From positions 124,001 through 188,000 of the forward strand of contig PYST01000022.1 of NCBI GenBank assembly GCA_003049485.1: a stretch of 64,000 nucleotides of DNA. Direction: 5' to 3'. Of this stretch, positions 45,971 to 57,390 are shown one piece after another (position 1 is the stretch's first letter; the number at the start of each line of letters is the position of its first letter). Source of the stretch: Ophioceras dolichostomum (taxonomy: Eukaryota; Ascomycota; Sordariomycetes; Magnaporthales; Ophioceraceae). The notes beneath the pieces were generated by a model. It searched no databases and had not been told where the DNA came from. It worked only from the letters and a program-made list of their open reading frames with translations. Made by a program: the position numbers and the translations under genes.

Positions 45971-48375
45971 CTACAGCGCCCTCCGCCGCCCGAGATGTGC
46001 TCTTGCCCTCCTAGAGAGCTCCATCACCGCATAACTCAAAGCGGAGTCCTCACTCTCGGCAACGGACACGGGATAGGGGTCAAATGGCGTGTGGTCCGCT
46101 TCGCACCGCGCATCCGATTTGGGAAGGGCCCCATCCTGGAAATAGGCGCGGATGTGCTTAGCAGTGCAAGTGGACGGCGCCGCCAGGGTGGTGTGTCCGT
46201 ACGAGTTCTGCACCAGCACGACGGACCCCTCGAACCCCTCAGAGTTGTTGCGCGCGCTAACGAGCGGGGTGACGTTATCTGCCGCGTTGGCGATGAACAA
46301 GATCGGGAATGCCGTCTTGGCCTCGAAGGGGCCTGTGAAGCGCCACTTAGGACGGACGTGCCACCCAACGCAACTCGAGCGCACGAGCGTGGCGACCGCG
46401 CCGACGGCGAAGCTGATATCCTGCAGCTCGTCCGCGAGCCTCGCGAAGTCGCGCGCGGACCCGGTCCAGGGTTCGTGGTCTGCGCACATGACAGCCGGAA
46501 ATGCGTCTTCCGTCCCCTCGACGACGGCCGAGAGAGGCACGCTCGGCTCGACGGGCAGGGCGGAGCAGAAGGATGCGAGCGGAGGCGGCGGGGAGCCGCC
46601 CGAGGCCATGCGCAGGAAGGGGATGCCGTCTCCGGCCTCGAGGGCCGCGAGGACGCCGGCGAACTCGGGGAAGTGGAAGAGCGGCTGGTAGAGCACGGAC
46701 GAGAGCAGCCGGCGGACCTTGGAGTATGTCACGACCTCGGGCATCTCCAGTCCGGTCTGGCTGCCGATTGGCAGGACGATGGGGTTGATCCGGAGGTCCT
46801 CGAGAAGGGCCTTGAACCGTCGCTCGATCTCCGCGGGGGTTTGGGAGTAGAAGGCACAACTCTCCGGACCGACTTTCGAGCACAGCTCGTAGAACGCGTC
46901 CAGGACCTTGTCGGCGTCGCGGAGGAAGTTGATGTGCTGGTCCAAAAACCACTCCTTGTAGTCGACGTTTCCTGGAAGCACGGTACGAGATTGGGCATCA
47001 GCACGAGTGGTGAGCAAGCCACTGGAGACAAGAAGCGATGGTATAAACAGACTCACCGTCAGATACAAGCCTCTCGACCCTATCAGGGTACATGGCGGCA
47101 AATGTGCCGCCTAATACCGTTCCGTAACTGAAGCCCCAGTAACGGAGCTTCTCGTGGCCTGTCTGGAGGAGGATCTCCAGCATGTCCCGCGCGTGCGACG
47201 CGGTGCTGATGTGCTTCAGGATAACAGAGTCCCGCATTGCCGTTTCGCAGCGCTGCGAGACCGCCGTGCTACGGGCGTACTGGTCATACACCACTCCAGG
47301 GTGGGCATCCGCCACGCCGACGTCAACCAGGTCCCAGAATGTGCGCTGCTGGTCGGAACTCCAGCACTCTATTCGGGGTACGGAGGAGCCAACTTCATTC
47401 AGGCACTCGATGTTAGCAAGTCCATGTATTGCACACGGCTGGGTAGCAAGGTGGATGACAGTTCATAGACGCACTCCCACGAGGGTCGAAAGCGATGATG
47501 TCCTGAGTGAGCGACTACAGTCAGTTTCTCATTTGGGGATTCTACTAGTCTCTCTCGGATGGGCTAGCTACTAAGGAGGCCAGGGAGACTTTTCACTCAC
47601 ATGGTTCGTGCCCACGATTTGCTGAACGAATTTGCCATGATCCAGCATTGACCATACCCCAGAGCCCCCAGGACCCTTTCGCGGCTCTGTCAGCGCCAGA
47701 CCAAAAATAAGAGTCGAGACGGCGAGCGAGAGAGCGCAGTGGAAACCATACCCCGGGATTGAAGAAAACTGGCCCGCGATAGTCTGTCGGATCGGTGGCT
47801 CTCAGCCGAATTACAGCAAGCACGACACGGTCGGCTCCTGGCTCGAGCCAATCCATGGGGAGCTGGCGGGGGAGTTAGGAAGAGTTAGAAATTCGCATCC
47901 TGCAATCAATCATGCGATTATTTTGCTGAAGGCCCAGTTAAACTCACATCCAGACGAGCACAATCATAGGTGTCGTTGTAACACCTCTCCCACGTCAGGT
48001 TTACGCTTGGCTTGATCTAAGGGGTACATGTGGCTCATCATCAGCATCGCAGCCGGATCATCAGTGGGGCTATGGGTCCACCAGATCGCGAAACTAGGTA
48101 GAGAAGCACACCTTCGCCCAGGTCCATCCTTCGCTCTCCGCCGAGGGAGCCGGGTCCCCTGGGAAGAAAACATGAGAGCTGTGATGATACCAAACGAGAA
48201 GAAGCGCCGCAATCGCGAACAGCGGCCAGGCGACCGCTCGTCGGGTCCGTGCTCTGCCGTAGTATGCAGTGTCGAATTTGGGTTTCGGTTGCGCTGGTCC
48301 AATGCGGGATTTCAGCGGCTCTTCCAGTGGACCGAGCCCTGTGAGGTACGGCGGCAGTCTGTTCGCACCGCCCAT
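45971..48375 (-). CDS. Membrane-anchored alpha/beta hydrolase, tripeptidyl aminopeptidase (TAP) type
   Basis: Seven exons: 48375-48112, 48016-47948, 47862-47752, 47675-47601, 47502-47475 (only 28 nt), 47392-47057 and 46971-45971. They give 627 aa. Each junction restores a family motif: KPSVNLTWERCY, LPMDW, FFNPGGPGGSGVW (oxyanion region), DIIAFDPRGIGSS and RVERLVSDGN. The catalytic triad is Ser271 in GFSYG, Asp526 in NAADNVTP and His554 in SYGHTT, with the C-terminal TAP-like domain after about residue 480. Residues 47-63 are a transmembrane helix after a basic cytoplasmic tail, so it is a type II membrane protein with the enzyme outside or in the secretory lumen. It is likely a serine exopeptidase releasing short N-terminal peptides; specificity is unknown. 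An in-frame ATG at 48441 would add 22 residues. Confidence 0.92.
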
Positions 48376-50323
48376 AGTGTTGGGACCAAACGAAAAAGGC
48401 CTTAAGGAAGGGCAGAAGAAAGACGAATAATCATGTTGCATCGAAACTCATTATGAAGACGGAGAGCTCTCCGAAGAGGAAAAGAGTCGAGCTTTTTAAT
48501 GCGATGAACGACTTGAGATAATTGAGAGAGAAGAGCGAGCAAGCCAAAATGTCGGTCTAGCGGCAGGCTGAGATTCAGCTGCACCAGATTCCACACAGCA
48601 GGCCCCTAACCCGACACGTGCCGGCAACCGCGACCCCGATCCACCAAAGCCGGGCGTCGTCCTGCAGGGACTGAAATGAAACACAGCCAATCAGACCGCT
48701 CGCATTTATCACTGCAGTTCACCACCATTGGCTTCCTAGACGACCCGAAGCGATACTATGGATAACGACTAGGAATCCCGCTCAGCTACAGACGTGTAAA
48801 TCTCGGAGAATCACTTGCTCAACCCTCAAGTAGACGCTCCCAGAGGATGAACCCTTCCCTTTGACTGGCTCACTGAGGGATATACGTGGGAACAGCGGCA
48901 GGAAGGTTACTCGCATCGAAACGAAGCGAAACGAAAAGGGGCTCCGCCTGACGAGATAGGCAAACGAAGGATAGTACTCGGCCAACCGCCTTCATGGTGT
49001 GCGGATGATAACGGCCACCGGCGATACGGATGCATCCACGGCGGTGACGATGACTCAAGCTAGCTGGCTCTTTCACTGGCATTGGCGAAGAACTTCCGGA
49101 ACGAAAGTGCAAATCAGAGAGACCAAAGGGCATCGATACAGCTACTCGTCGACTGAGCAGACTTTGCGGCACGCCTGTGGCTGGAGTCCGGAACAGGGAG
49201 TGCGAGTTTGGAAGCGTGATGAGCTTGAAGTCTATCTTGGGGAGAAATCTAGGACTAGTATTGGCTGGCAGCTCGAGCAAGGCCGCATCGCTGCATCGTC
49301 AGCATCACGCCTTTTCACTCAATACTACCTCTACACAGGCAGGGCTGAGGCCCTCCCTCAGCAGTATTCATTCAGAACTGGTTCGGGTCTGGCCTCTGCT
49401 TCACGACTGGTACCCAGTGTCTATAAACGAAGGCGTTTACTTAGAAAGATGGATCACTACTGAGTTTGATGGTGCTCTATTTGCTATCAGCACTAGCGGA
49501 GGTATCGTCCGGCCCCTTAACGAAGCAACCTCCCCTACCTCAGGCTTCTCATCTAGGATATCTTCGCTAGTCTGCAGATAACATAGACGTGGGGTTTGTG
49601 CTAAATGCTTCGGCTGCGGCCAATAAAATGCTTAGAAAATTGGTGAGTTGAATGCAGGCAGCAAGCAAGTTTACAGGGAAATTCTTTGGGATATATTCAA
49701 GGCGATAGACGGGTTGCCCTCGCTACCCATTGTGTTCTACTAGTCGTGGTCCGTTCTACTCTAGCACCTGTCATTAGGTATAGTAGTAGCTAGGAGGTAC
49801 TCAACCCGGCTTTTCCTTCACACCACAGCAATACTATCCCTGTTTCAGAGTAACGGTAACAGGATCAGCTGTCATTCCTTCCAACCTCTCCTATCTCTTT
49901 TCAAGAACTGAGAGTAACATCTCGAGTACAGTACGCTCTGAGTGGCTTTCAGGACGTCATACACCTTCCTAAGCCTCGTGGGATCGCTGGATGAGGACTC
50001 GGCGGAGCGTAGCTATGTACGACTGCAAGGGAGCGAGAAAGAGAGTCCTGTGTGCGACAGGCAATTCAGGCGAAGACGACGGATCTCTCTAAGAATTTTT
50101 CTTCTCCCTAAATGCATTACGGAAGTGATAGTAGTATTAGTTTGGAACTGCTGACCCCGAGGCGCCGATCAATGTGGGGGGAGTGTGCACACCCATCTCT
50201 TCAAGTCTACAAGAAGAGATCTCTCACTGATTCTTACATATTACAGCCTCTTTCTCGCCCAGGCACTCAATTAACTCACGACAGAGTCTCAGGTACTTAT
50301 AGTAATACAGGGGTAAGACAACA
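48376..50323. other. Intergenic region without a supported gene
   Basis: Promoter side of the peptidase gene and 3' flank of the WD-repeat gene. Open frames up to about 154 aa (for example 48999-49463, plus) overlap in several frames and show no motif. Nothing else was recognised. Confidence 0.55.
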
Positions 50324-53300
50324 TCAACGTCGTTCTTCCGCCCCAGCCGCGAACTTGACGCTCTTCCTCCTTTCCCTCTCCCTACTACCACCACCTCCTC
50401 CACTACTACTTCCGCCAACAACGCCGCCCATGAACCCCAATCCGGTACGACTACTACCACTAGGACTCGTCCCCAGCGGCGTCATATACCCTCCTCCGGT
50501 TCCGGCTCCTCCTCCACCAAACCCATGTCCACGCGCCGCAGACCCTCCGCCACCACCAGCACCACCACCTGCCCCCAGGGCTTCACGCACGCTCTCAACA
50601 GCCCGGCTCTGCACCGCCTCATTTGAATCACCCCTCACAACCTGTTGATGATGCTGTTGCTGATAGGCGTGTGCGTGAATATCGCCATGACCACTAATAG
50701 CACCTCCAGACCCATGAAGCACAGGCGACGAAGACGACGCATCCCCATCTCCCCCACTGCGAGCAGCACTACCACTCCCCGATCTCGAAGCCCTCGAAGC
50801 AGCCGCCGCCCTCGCAGCCTCGCGCAGCACCGCCCGACTGACCTCCTCCGTCCTCGCAGCCGTACTCTCGGCGCGCCACCTGCCGGGCAGGCACGCATGT
50901 CCACACCCGTCGACGGGACAGCAGCCCTCCGAGAGGTCTTGGATCCCCCCACCACCACCACCGCCGCCGCGTCTGCTTCCCACTACACTCTCCTCGTCTC
51001 CAGCCACAGCAGCGGCGGCAGCTTCCGTAGCAGCAGCTTTCGTAGCAGCAGCTAGCGCAGCAGGCGTCGGCGTGTCCAAGTGCGCAGCATGCCAGATAGC
51101 CAAACAAGACGCGTGTCCACCATGCGCGCAAGTAGCGCAATACCACCACGTCCCAATCACAACCTTTTCCCCGTCTTCCTCCTCGTCCCCATCCCAATCC
51201 CCACCTCTTCCCTCTCCCAGCTCACCACCCTCATCATCAACACAAACAGCCGCCCCATCCCTATGCCCACAAACAGCACAAGCCCCCACAACCTCCCCGC
51301 ACCTCTCGCACCTCCTCCAAACACTATCCCCGCTCCCCCTCCCCCTATCCACATCCCTCGCCCTCTTGCACCTCGCGCACAGAAAAGCAGCCACGACCCC
51401 CTGCTGCGCCTGCGCGAACACGGCCGGATAGCTAAAGTTCCAAAGCGACTCCAGCACGCCTCCGGGCCAACCCGGCACGCACAGCTTGCGCAGGAGGGCG
51501 GCCTCGACGAAGAGGCGCATGCCCATCAGGCGGGAGTGGTGGGTGCGGAGAATGGACGACGCTTGGTGCGGGTCGATGAGCGAGAGGGGGACGAGTGGAC
51601 GGAGGAGGAGGATCATAGCGCTGGAGTTGAGGGAGGGAGAGGAGGAGGAGGTTTCGAAGGAGAGGGCGCGAAGGATGAAGGCGTATGGCTGGAGGGGGGT
51701 AGGCGGTTCTTCTAGGGCGGTGGGGGCTGTGGTTGTTGTGGTGGCGGTTGCGGCGGCATTGTTGTTGTTTTTGTCGGAGGTAGTAGTAGTAGTAGTAGAA
51801 GATGGTAGAGGAACGGCGGGGAAGGGGTACGGTGGGTCGTCGGGCCAGGGGAGGTAGTCCCCCTCGAGGATGTTGGGCGAAGACTCGTCTTCGGTTTCGG
51901 GTGGCGTGTAGATGCCTGGGATCGGGTGTGGTGGTGGTTGCGGTTGCATGATTTGCGGTCTTGATACCTGTGGCTGTCGCTGTTGCAACTGCTGGTGCTG
52001 TTGGTGTTGTTGGTAGGAGCCTAATCGGAACTTCTGTGGCGACTGGCTGCTGCTGTCTATGGTTGTCTGCGTGTACAACTGGTACCGGTGCTCATCGGAA
52101 TCGTCCGAGGTCTGTGTGGTCAACGCACCGGTGGGTTTGAACGTCTTCTGGACGTCGTCGCTGGATGCCATCCCGCCGCCGGAAGACGCCGGAGAGCCCT
52201 GCGAGTTGAGCTCCTTTCCGCGAATGCGGCTGCGGAACTCGCCGGGGCTGCTGCTCAGCTGTTGCTGTTGCTGCTGTAGCTGCAGCTGCTCCCTCCGATT
52301 GGTATCGGCGGCGGCGGCGGCAATCCTCCGCCTGTTTGGAGAGCTGGTGATGCTCCCGCCGCCGCTGGTGGTTTGCGAGATGGCGAACATGCTGGCGAAC
52401 GAGTCGTCGGAGTCGTGCCGGAAGACAGACCGTCGGCGGGACGGCGATGCTGACGTTCCGGGAGATCGAGGGTGGACGTAGTCTGGGGGGAGCGTGTGGT
52501 CTCGGTGTTGGCCCTTCGGTTGGGGTACGTCGATGGCGTGTGTCATGGCCTCCATGTCGTAGAAGTCGTAGCCCTCGGTGCTGGAGTACTGCGTGTTGTC
52601 GCTGTCGTGGCTCATGACCGACAGCGGGGTCGAGTCCAGACGTTGACGTCGCTCTAATGGCGTACCCGCATGATGGACTGTGCCCCCGGGATGCACCGCG
52701 GGCGGCCCGAGGCTGAGCCCCTCGATCTCGAGGACGGGAGTGAGCTGCTTGCCAACGAAGCGAAGATGGGCTACCTCTCCGCCCGGCATAGCGGCCGGAC
52801 TGTCATTGACCGGTCGGGCCAGCGGTGTTGGAACATTTGAAGTACTCTCGAACTCCTCAGCTAGCAATGACCGCCCTGGAGGGACTTGCAGTTTCTCAGA
52901 GAGGCTTCCACTGGCTGAGTGCTGGGCCGATCTGCGAGGGGTGAGCTCGCCACTGGCGTTATTGCGACCGGTTGACGGTTTTCCATTGGTGTTATTAAGG
53001 TTTGCCTTGGTGAAATCCATAGGGTTCTTGACCCGGCCCAAGCGTCTGGCTTGATGATACTGCGCCCTACTCCGAAGCAGGAGGCCCATAGCAAAAGCCA
53101 GGATCCGCCAGGTCTGGGCTAGGCGAAACAGGCTGACGCACTCGGCAGCGCGGGCGTAATGTTCGAGAATCAGCTCGACCCGTTCCACCATGGGCTTGCC
53201 GCCGGGGGTGAATGGCAGCTCTCTCTCTAGAGTCTCCAGATATTGCGTGGAAAGGAAATGGTGCACGTCCACCTTGGACGTTGCGGGCGACGGAACTGGC

Positions 53301-55126
53301 CCGACGGCCATAGACTGCTGCGTCTTGAACAGGCCCGTGAGCTTGAGTGACTGGTCGAGGGGCACGATCCGGTCCTCAGGGATGCCCGGCGCGGACGGAG
53401 GCGTGGTGCTGAGCGCGCCCGACGAACGTGTGCTGAGGCGCCGCGATCGTCGCGGCTTTCGAGGTCCCAGGAAGCTGCCGACGACATCGTCCTCCGAGTC
53501 GCTGCGGCTAGCGCTAAGCATGTGCGCTGTCGGGCTTGAGCCAGAGCCGCTCGTGTTACCGCCATGCAAAGGCGACGTCGGATACATATCGGCTGTTGTA
53601 TGAGCGTGGGCGTTGTGTGGGCCGTGATGGGGACCGTGAGTGCCGTGAGGGCCATGTGGACGGGTTTGCTGATGTCTGTAATGCGGGACAACCAACGAAG
53701 GCGGAAACATAGTGCGGTGCGGGCGCGGCTGGGCACGCTCGTCCAGGCACATGAACACGTCTCCGCGGGACGAGAAGGCCAGGCTGGAAACGGGAACCCG
53801 GTCCAAGACCTTGGGCGCGAAGGCGACGTCGCACTGGCTAAAGATGCCGTCCAGACCTGCGGTCCATAGCAGGTCCTGGTCGTGCCACAGCAGCGACATG
53901 GGCGAGGACTCGAACCGATCGATCTCCTTGTACGGCATCGTCGGCCGAGCCAGGTCCCAGATGTGCACGACGCCGTTCCCCTGGCGCCTCCCGCCACCGC
54001 CGGCCGAGCTCTCGTCGTACGAGACCGCGACCTGGGCCGCGCGCTTGCCCTGCGAAGTGGCCGACCACTGGCCGGGCCGCCAGGCCAGCGAGGACACGGG
54101 AGCCGGGGTGGAGATGGTGTACTTGGGCTTCTGCCGTTTGTCGGCCGTGTCGGAGAGGTCCCACACGTGGCACTTGCGGTCGGTGCCGGCGCTGATGACA
54201 TGGTCACCGTCCGGGTGCCACGCCAGCCCCGTGCACGCGCGGTTGGCCTCGTGGGCGTTGATGCGCAGCACCGGGGTCGAGGTCTTGCGCAGGTCCCACT
54301 TCATCACCACGCCGCTGTCGGTGCCGCACGCAGAGTAGAAGGCGTCGCGCGGGGACCACTTGACGAACCGGACGCTGTCGTTGCACTTGAAGGCCGTGGC
54401 CATGTGGCGGAAGGTGAGCATCCCGGTCGCCTGCGAGGCCACGGGGCTCCGGATGTCGAAGCACCGCATGAAGCCGTCCTGGCTGCCGGTGAGCAGTATC
54501 GTGCCGCGCAGGGGCTGGACGTCGAGCGAGTTGATCTGACGCGAATCCTCGCGGATCATGATCATCTCGAGCGCAACCGGCCGCGACATGTCGTAGTGGA
54601 ATATCTTGCCGTTCGCGCACGCCGTGAACAGCGCCATCGAGCCGCCGCCCCCGCTGAGGGGTGCCCATTTGACATCTTTGATCGAGAGCTGGTCCGAGAT
54701 AGACGCCGCCGAGACGCCGATGCCGTCAATGCCAGCGCCTATGCCTCCGATGCCGCCGAGGCCGCCGAGGCCGCCTATTCCGCCCAGAGCCCCGAGCGCG
54801 CCTACACCAGAGCCAGCCTTAGCCTTGCCGGACAACGGGCCAGTAGCGGGCTGGGCTGTAATGCTAGCTCGCAGGTCGGCGCGCTCCTCGATGGTCTGGT
54901 GGTGTATCTGCACGATCTTGAGCACATGGCGGCCGGCGAGCACGACGGAGCGGCCGTCCGCTGATCGGTCGAAGCAGGCGACGGGGGCACCGGCCTGGAA
55001 GATGGCGTTCTGGGCGGCGTTCGGACGATAGGCGGGAGCCAGCTGTGAGAAGGGAGAGCTCGTGATCCCCAGGCTCACGGCGTCGTGGCCGTGGTCGACC
55101 GGCGGTTTGCCGAGGAATTTGCGCAT
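50324..55126 (-). CDS. RTC1: WD-repeat protein of the SEA/GATOR2 complex (RTC1/SEA2, WDR24-like)
   Basis: A single uninterrupted frame gives 1,600 aa from the ATG at 55126; the open frame extends 44 codons upstream but the protein begins naturally at MRKFLGKP. Residues about 45-455 hold WD40 repeats, for example INSLDVQPLRGTILLTGSQD, CTGLAWHPDGDHVISAGTD, VHIWDLARP and LLWTAGLDGIF. A helical block (about 610-700, VDVHHFLSTQYLETLERELPF) and long Ser/Gln/Pro-rich disordered stretches follow. A C-terminal Cys/His-rich zinc region spans about 1240-1410 (CARCKRARD, CERCGEVVGACAVCGH, WWYCATCAHGGHASC, CCPVDGCGH) and resembles the RING-like end of WDR24/RTC1. This order fits the vacuolar-membrane SEA complex, which regulates TORC1 in response to amino acids. 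The C-terminal 150 residues are Gly/Ser-rich. It is transcribed away from the oxygenase gene, sharing a 688-bp promoter region. Confidence 0.9.
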   Translation of the reverse strand: MRKFLGKPPVDHGHDAVSLGITSSPFSQLAPAYRPNAAQNAIFQAGAPVACFDRSADGRSVVLAGRHVLKIVQIHHQTIEERADLRASITAQPATGPLSGKAKAGSGVGALGALGGIGGLGGLGGIGGIGAGIDGIGVSAASISDQLSIKDVKWAPLSGGGGSMALFTACANGKIFHYDMSRPVALEMIMIREDSRQINSLDVQPLRGTILLTGSQDGFMRCFDIRSPVASQATGMLTFRHMATAFKCNDSVRFVKWSPRDAFYSACGTDSGVVMKWDLRKTSTPVLRINAHEANRACTGLAWHPDGDHVISAGTDRKCHVWDLSDTADKRQKPKYTISTPAPVSSLAWRPGQWSATSQGKRAAQVAVSYDESSAGGGGRRQGNGVVHIWDLARPTMPYKEIDRFESSPMSLLWHDQDLLWTAGLDGIFSQCDVAFAPKVLDRVPVSSLAFSSRGDVFMCLDERAQPRPHRTMFPPSLVVPHYRHQQTRPHGPHGTHGPHHGPHNAHAHTTADMYPTSPLHGGNTSGSGSSPTAHMLSASRSDSEDDVVGSFLGPRKPRRSRRLSTRSSGALSTTPPSAPGIPEDRIVPLDQSLKLTGLFKTQQSMAVGPVPSPATSKVDVHHFLSTQYLETLERELPFTPGGKPMVERVELILEHYARAAECVSLFRLAQTWRILAFAMGLLLRSRAQYHQARRLGRVKNPMDFTKANLNNTNGKPSTGRNNASGELTPRRSAQHSASGSLSEKLQVPPGRSLLAEEFESTSNVPTPLARPVNDSPAAMPGGEVAHLRFVGKQLTPVLEIEGLSLGPPAVHPGGTVHHAGTPLERRQRLDSTPLSVMSHDSDNTQYSSTEGYDFYDMEAMTHAIDVPQPKGQHRDHTLPPDYVHPRSPGTSASPSRRRSVFRHDSDDSFASMFAISQTTSGGGSITSSPNRRRIAAAAADTNRREQLQLQQQQQQLSSSPGEFRSRIRGKELNSQGSPASSGGGMASSDDVQKTFKPTGALTTQTSDDSDEHRYQLYTQTTIDSSSQSPQKFRLGSYQQHQQHQQLQQRQPQVSRPQIMQPQPPPHPIPGIYTPPETEDESSPNILEGDYLPWPDDPPYPFPAVPLPSSTTTTTTSDKNNNNAAATATTTTTAPTALEEPPTPLQPYAFILRALSFETSSSSPSLNSSAMILLLRPLVPLSLIDPHQASSILRTHHSRLMGMRLFVEAALLRKLCVPGWPGGVLESLWNFSYPAVFAQAQQGVVAAFLCARCKRARDVDRGRGSGDSVWRRCERCGEVVGACAVCGHRDGAAVCVDDEGGELGEGRGGDWDGDEEEDGEKVVIGTWWYCATCAHGGHASCLAIWHAAHLDTPTPAALAAATKAAATEAAAAAVAGDEESVVGSRRGGGGGGGGIQDLSEGCCPVDGCGHACLPGRWRAESTAARTEEVSRAVLREAARAAAASRASRSGSGSAARSGGDGDASSSSPVLHGSGGAISGHGDIHAHAYQQQHHQQVVRGDSNEAVQSRAVESVREALGAGGGAGGGGGSAARGHGFGGGGAGTGGGYMTPLGTSPSGSSRTGLGFMGGVVGGSSSGGGGGSRERERRKSVKFAAGAEERR

Positions 55127-55814
55127 CGTCGGACTGGGGAATGGGTTATCTGACTGCCGCCGGAGAGTGCATTGTGATAGGAGGTTGCGATTGCTATTGA
55201 CTCTCGAGTCTTTCGTCAGCTCGGAGGGGTGTGTATTCGTAATTATTCGTAGTTGCAAGCTGGCAGCTCGACAACCTTGGCTCGCGACGGAAGCTTGTCA
55301 CGAAGCTCACTTGGGTCAATGCCTGGTGACGTTGTGGTGGGGGAGGAAGGTGGCTCGTGCGCCTTCCCCCTAGTCCCCTCTTGACACGAATGGATCATCT
55401 CTTCCTCTTCCACGGAAAAGAAGCCTTTCGGACTCAATTCATTGACAAGTACGTGGCTGTCGGTGCAGAGGCCCGAACCGTACAGATACCTCCCTACGCC
55501 GACCTCGTCGCTCAGCATCTCAATTCTCAAGCCAACCACAACACTGGACTGGTGGTTGAGATGCTGTGCGCGACTCAAGCCCTGCTGTGCGACTTCGATG
55601 CACGTCAGAATTCTGCAAGAGCATGCGTAAGGCCACTGGACATGTGGTCAGCGTGCTGGTGGGATCGACCTCTTGCTTGCCCTTAGCCCTTCTGAATGAA
55701 CCGGCCATCCAGCTTCTATCTTTCTCAGCACATTCCTCCATTTCAACGCTCAAGCAAGTGAGGCCACGCTCGCAACGTACTTCCTTCCACCATCAGGCTT
55801 GATAGCTTTGCCCA
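55127..55814. other. Divergent promoter region
   Basis: 688 bp between the start codons of the RTC1-like gene (minus) and the 2OG oxygenase gene (plus). It must contain both promoters and leaders. I see no distinct operator. A plus-strand open frame at 55357-55686 has no motif. Confidence 0.55.
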
Positions 55815-57101
55815 ATGCAGTCCTCGTCAAACCCCACGATCCCAGTAGTGGACTTCGGAAGATGGCTCCATGGTACGTCGGAGAACCGTGAGCAAATCGC
55901 GGACTTTCTGACCGACGCCTGTCGCCGAGTCGGGTTTGTCTACGTCATGAACCACGGCGTGGACCAAGAGCTTGTCACCAAGGCGTTCCGATGGTCTGAG
56001 TGCTTCTTTGGCCTGTCCAACGAGCAAAAGATGCTAGCTCCTCATCCTCCCGGTAGGCTTTTTTTCCCTTTTGCGTGTGTTGTGGTTTTTCCCATCCACG
56101 TCTAGTGTAGCTGGGAGAGAAGGGTCTCGGCTGAGCGTAAATTCAACCGACCCGGCGAGAGAAAGGCTCGGAGGTGCACAGAGGTTATTCCTGGCCAGGC
56201 CTCGAAAAGGTGAGCGACGAGCCAGCACCATCATCGTCATCAGAGGCGCGAAAAGTAGCCGACGTCAAAGAAAGCTTCGAGGTCGGTAGCGACGCCTTCG
56301 CGGCACAGCCCAACGTCTGGCTGCCCGAGAAGGTCCTCCCCGGCTTCCGCGACTTCATGACGGATTTCTACTGGAGCTGCGCGGCCGTTGCGGCGGAGCT
56401 TCTGTCCGCGCTCGCGCTGGGTCTGGGCCTCGACCCTGTTGATGAAGCACCTCGTTTTCTCGGCTCGCACACGGCACTCAACTACCAGCTGCGCCTGCTG
56501 CACTACCCGCCCGTCGAGAGGGCGAGGCTGGCGAGGGGAGAGGTCGCGAGGATGCCGGCCCATACCGACTGGGGCTCTGTCACCATGCTGTTCCAGGATG
56601 GGCTGGGCGGGCTGCAGGTCGAGGACCCGGCCAACCCTGGAGTGTTTGTCGATGCGCTGCCTGTAGAGGGGGCGCTGGTGTTGAATGTCGGGGACTCGTT
56701 GATGCGGTGGAGCAATGGTGAGTTTATTTGCCCATCATGCTCGGGCGGGATCTTCCTCGTTATGCTGATGATCCCCGCCCACAGACTACCTCAAGTCAAC
56801 ACGCCATCGAGTCACGCTTCCCCCTTTTCAGTTGTCATCAGCGCGTGACAACAGCCAGCGGTCTACAAACGAAGACACCATCACCACCACCACTACTACT
56901 GCTTCCGCCCTTCCAGCCGGCGAGGTGGCCACCTCTATCATCCCATCCCGTTTCTCTATCCCTTTCTTCGTCAGCCCGGACCCGGACGCCGTTGTCGAGT
57001 GTTTCTCCTCCTATACGAGCCCACAGCGACCGGCGAGGTATCCGCCCATGGTGTACGAGGACTACAGGCGCATGCGAGCACGGACGAATTATGCGGATTA
57101 G
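55815..57101 (+). CDS. 2-oxoglutarate/Fe(II)-dependent oxygenase (isopenicillin N synthase-like)
   Basis: Three exons, 55815-56052, 56166-56717 and 56785-57101, with introns of 113 and 67 nt, give 368 aa. The N-terminal DIOX_N-type domain starts IPVVDFGRWL and contains GFVYVMNHGV. The first splice gives HPPGGSEVHRGYSWPGLEKV, the expected block. The iron ligands are His212 and Asp214 (HTDWGSVTMLFQD) and His271 (STRHRV), with the 2-oxoglutarate arginine at about 319 in SRFSIPFF. A Thr/Ser-rich insert separates the last histidine from this arginine and makes the protein slightly longer than usual. There is no signal peptide; it is cytosolic. The family oxidises small molecules and the substrate cannot be told from sequence. 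The gene is convergent with the aldose epimerase gene, 289 bp away. Confidence 0.93.
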
Positions 57102-57390
57102 TGTTTAGCGGGGTCCCAAGATACAGTCAGGCTGGGCCCTTCCGTGATGAACATCTCTTGCCACCCCAGCCCTTCTATCCGAGCAACATAACCTCTTTTT
57201 TATGTATTTCCAATTATTGACGAAGCCACATACATTAACCACCCCTGGTTCAGCAATCATCAAGACTTTTATCCCTCTCCCCTGATCGGCTGCCCCCTCT
57301 GATGCTACCGACCTACCTATGTACACTTGTCAGATCATTTTTACCAGTGCCTAACGAGCGTCGTTTTCTCAGTCGTCCATTCTTCACGCT

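Noticed and set aside
50645..54964. Plus-strand open frames up to 360 codons inside the WD-repeat gene
   Set aside because: Antisense shadows of a GC-rich coding region; no motifs of their own.
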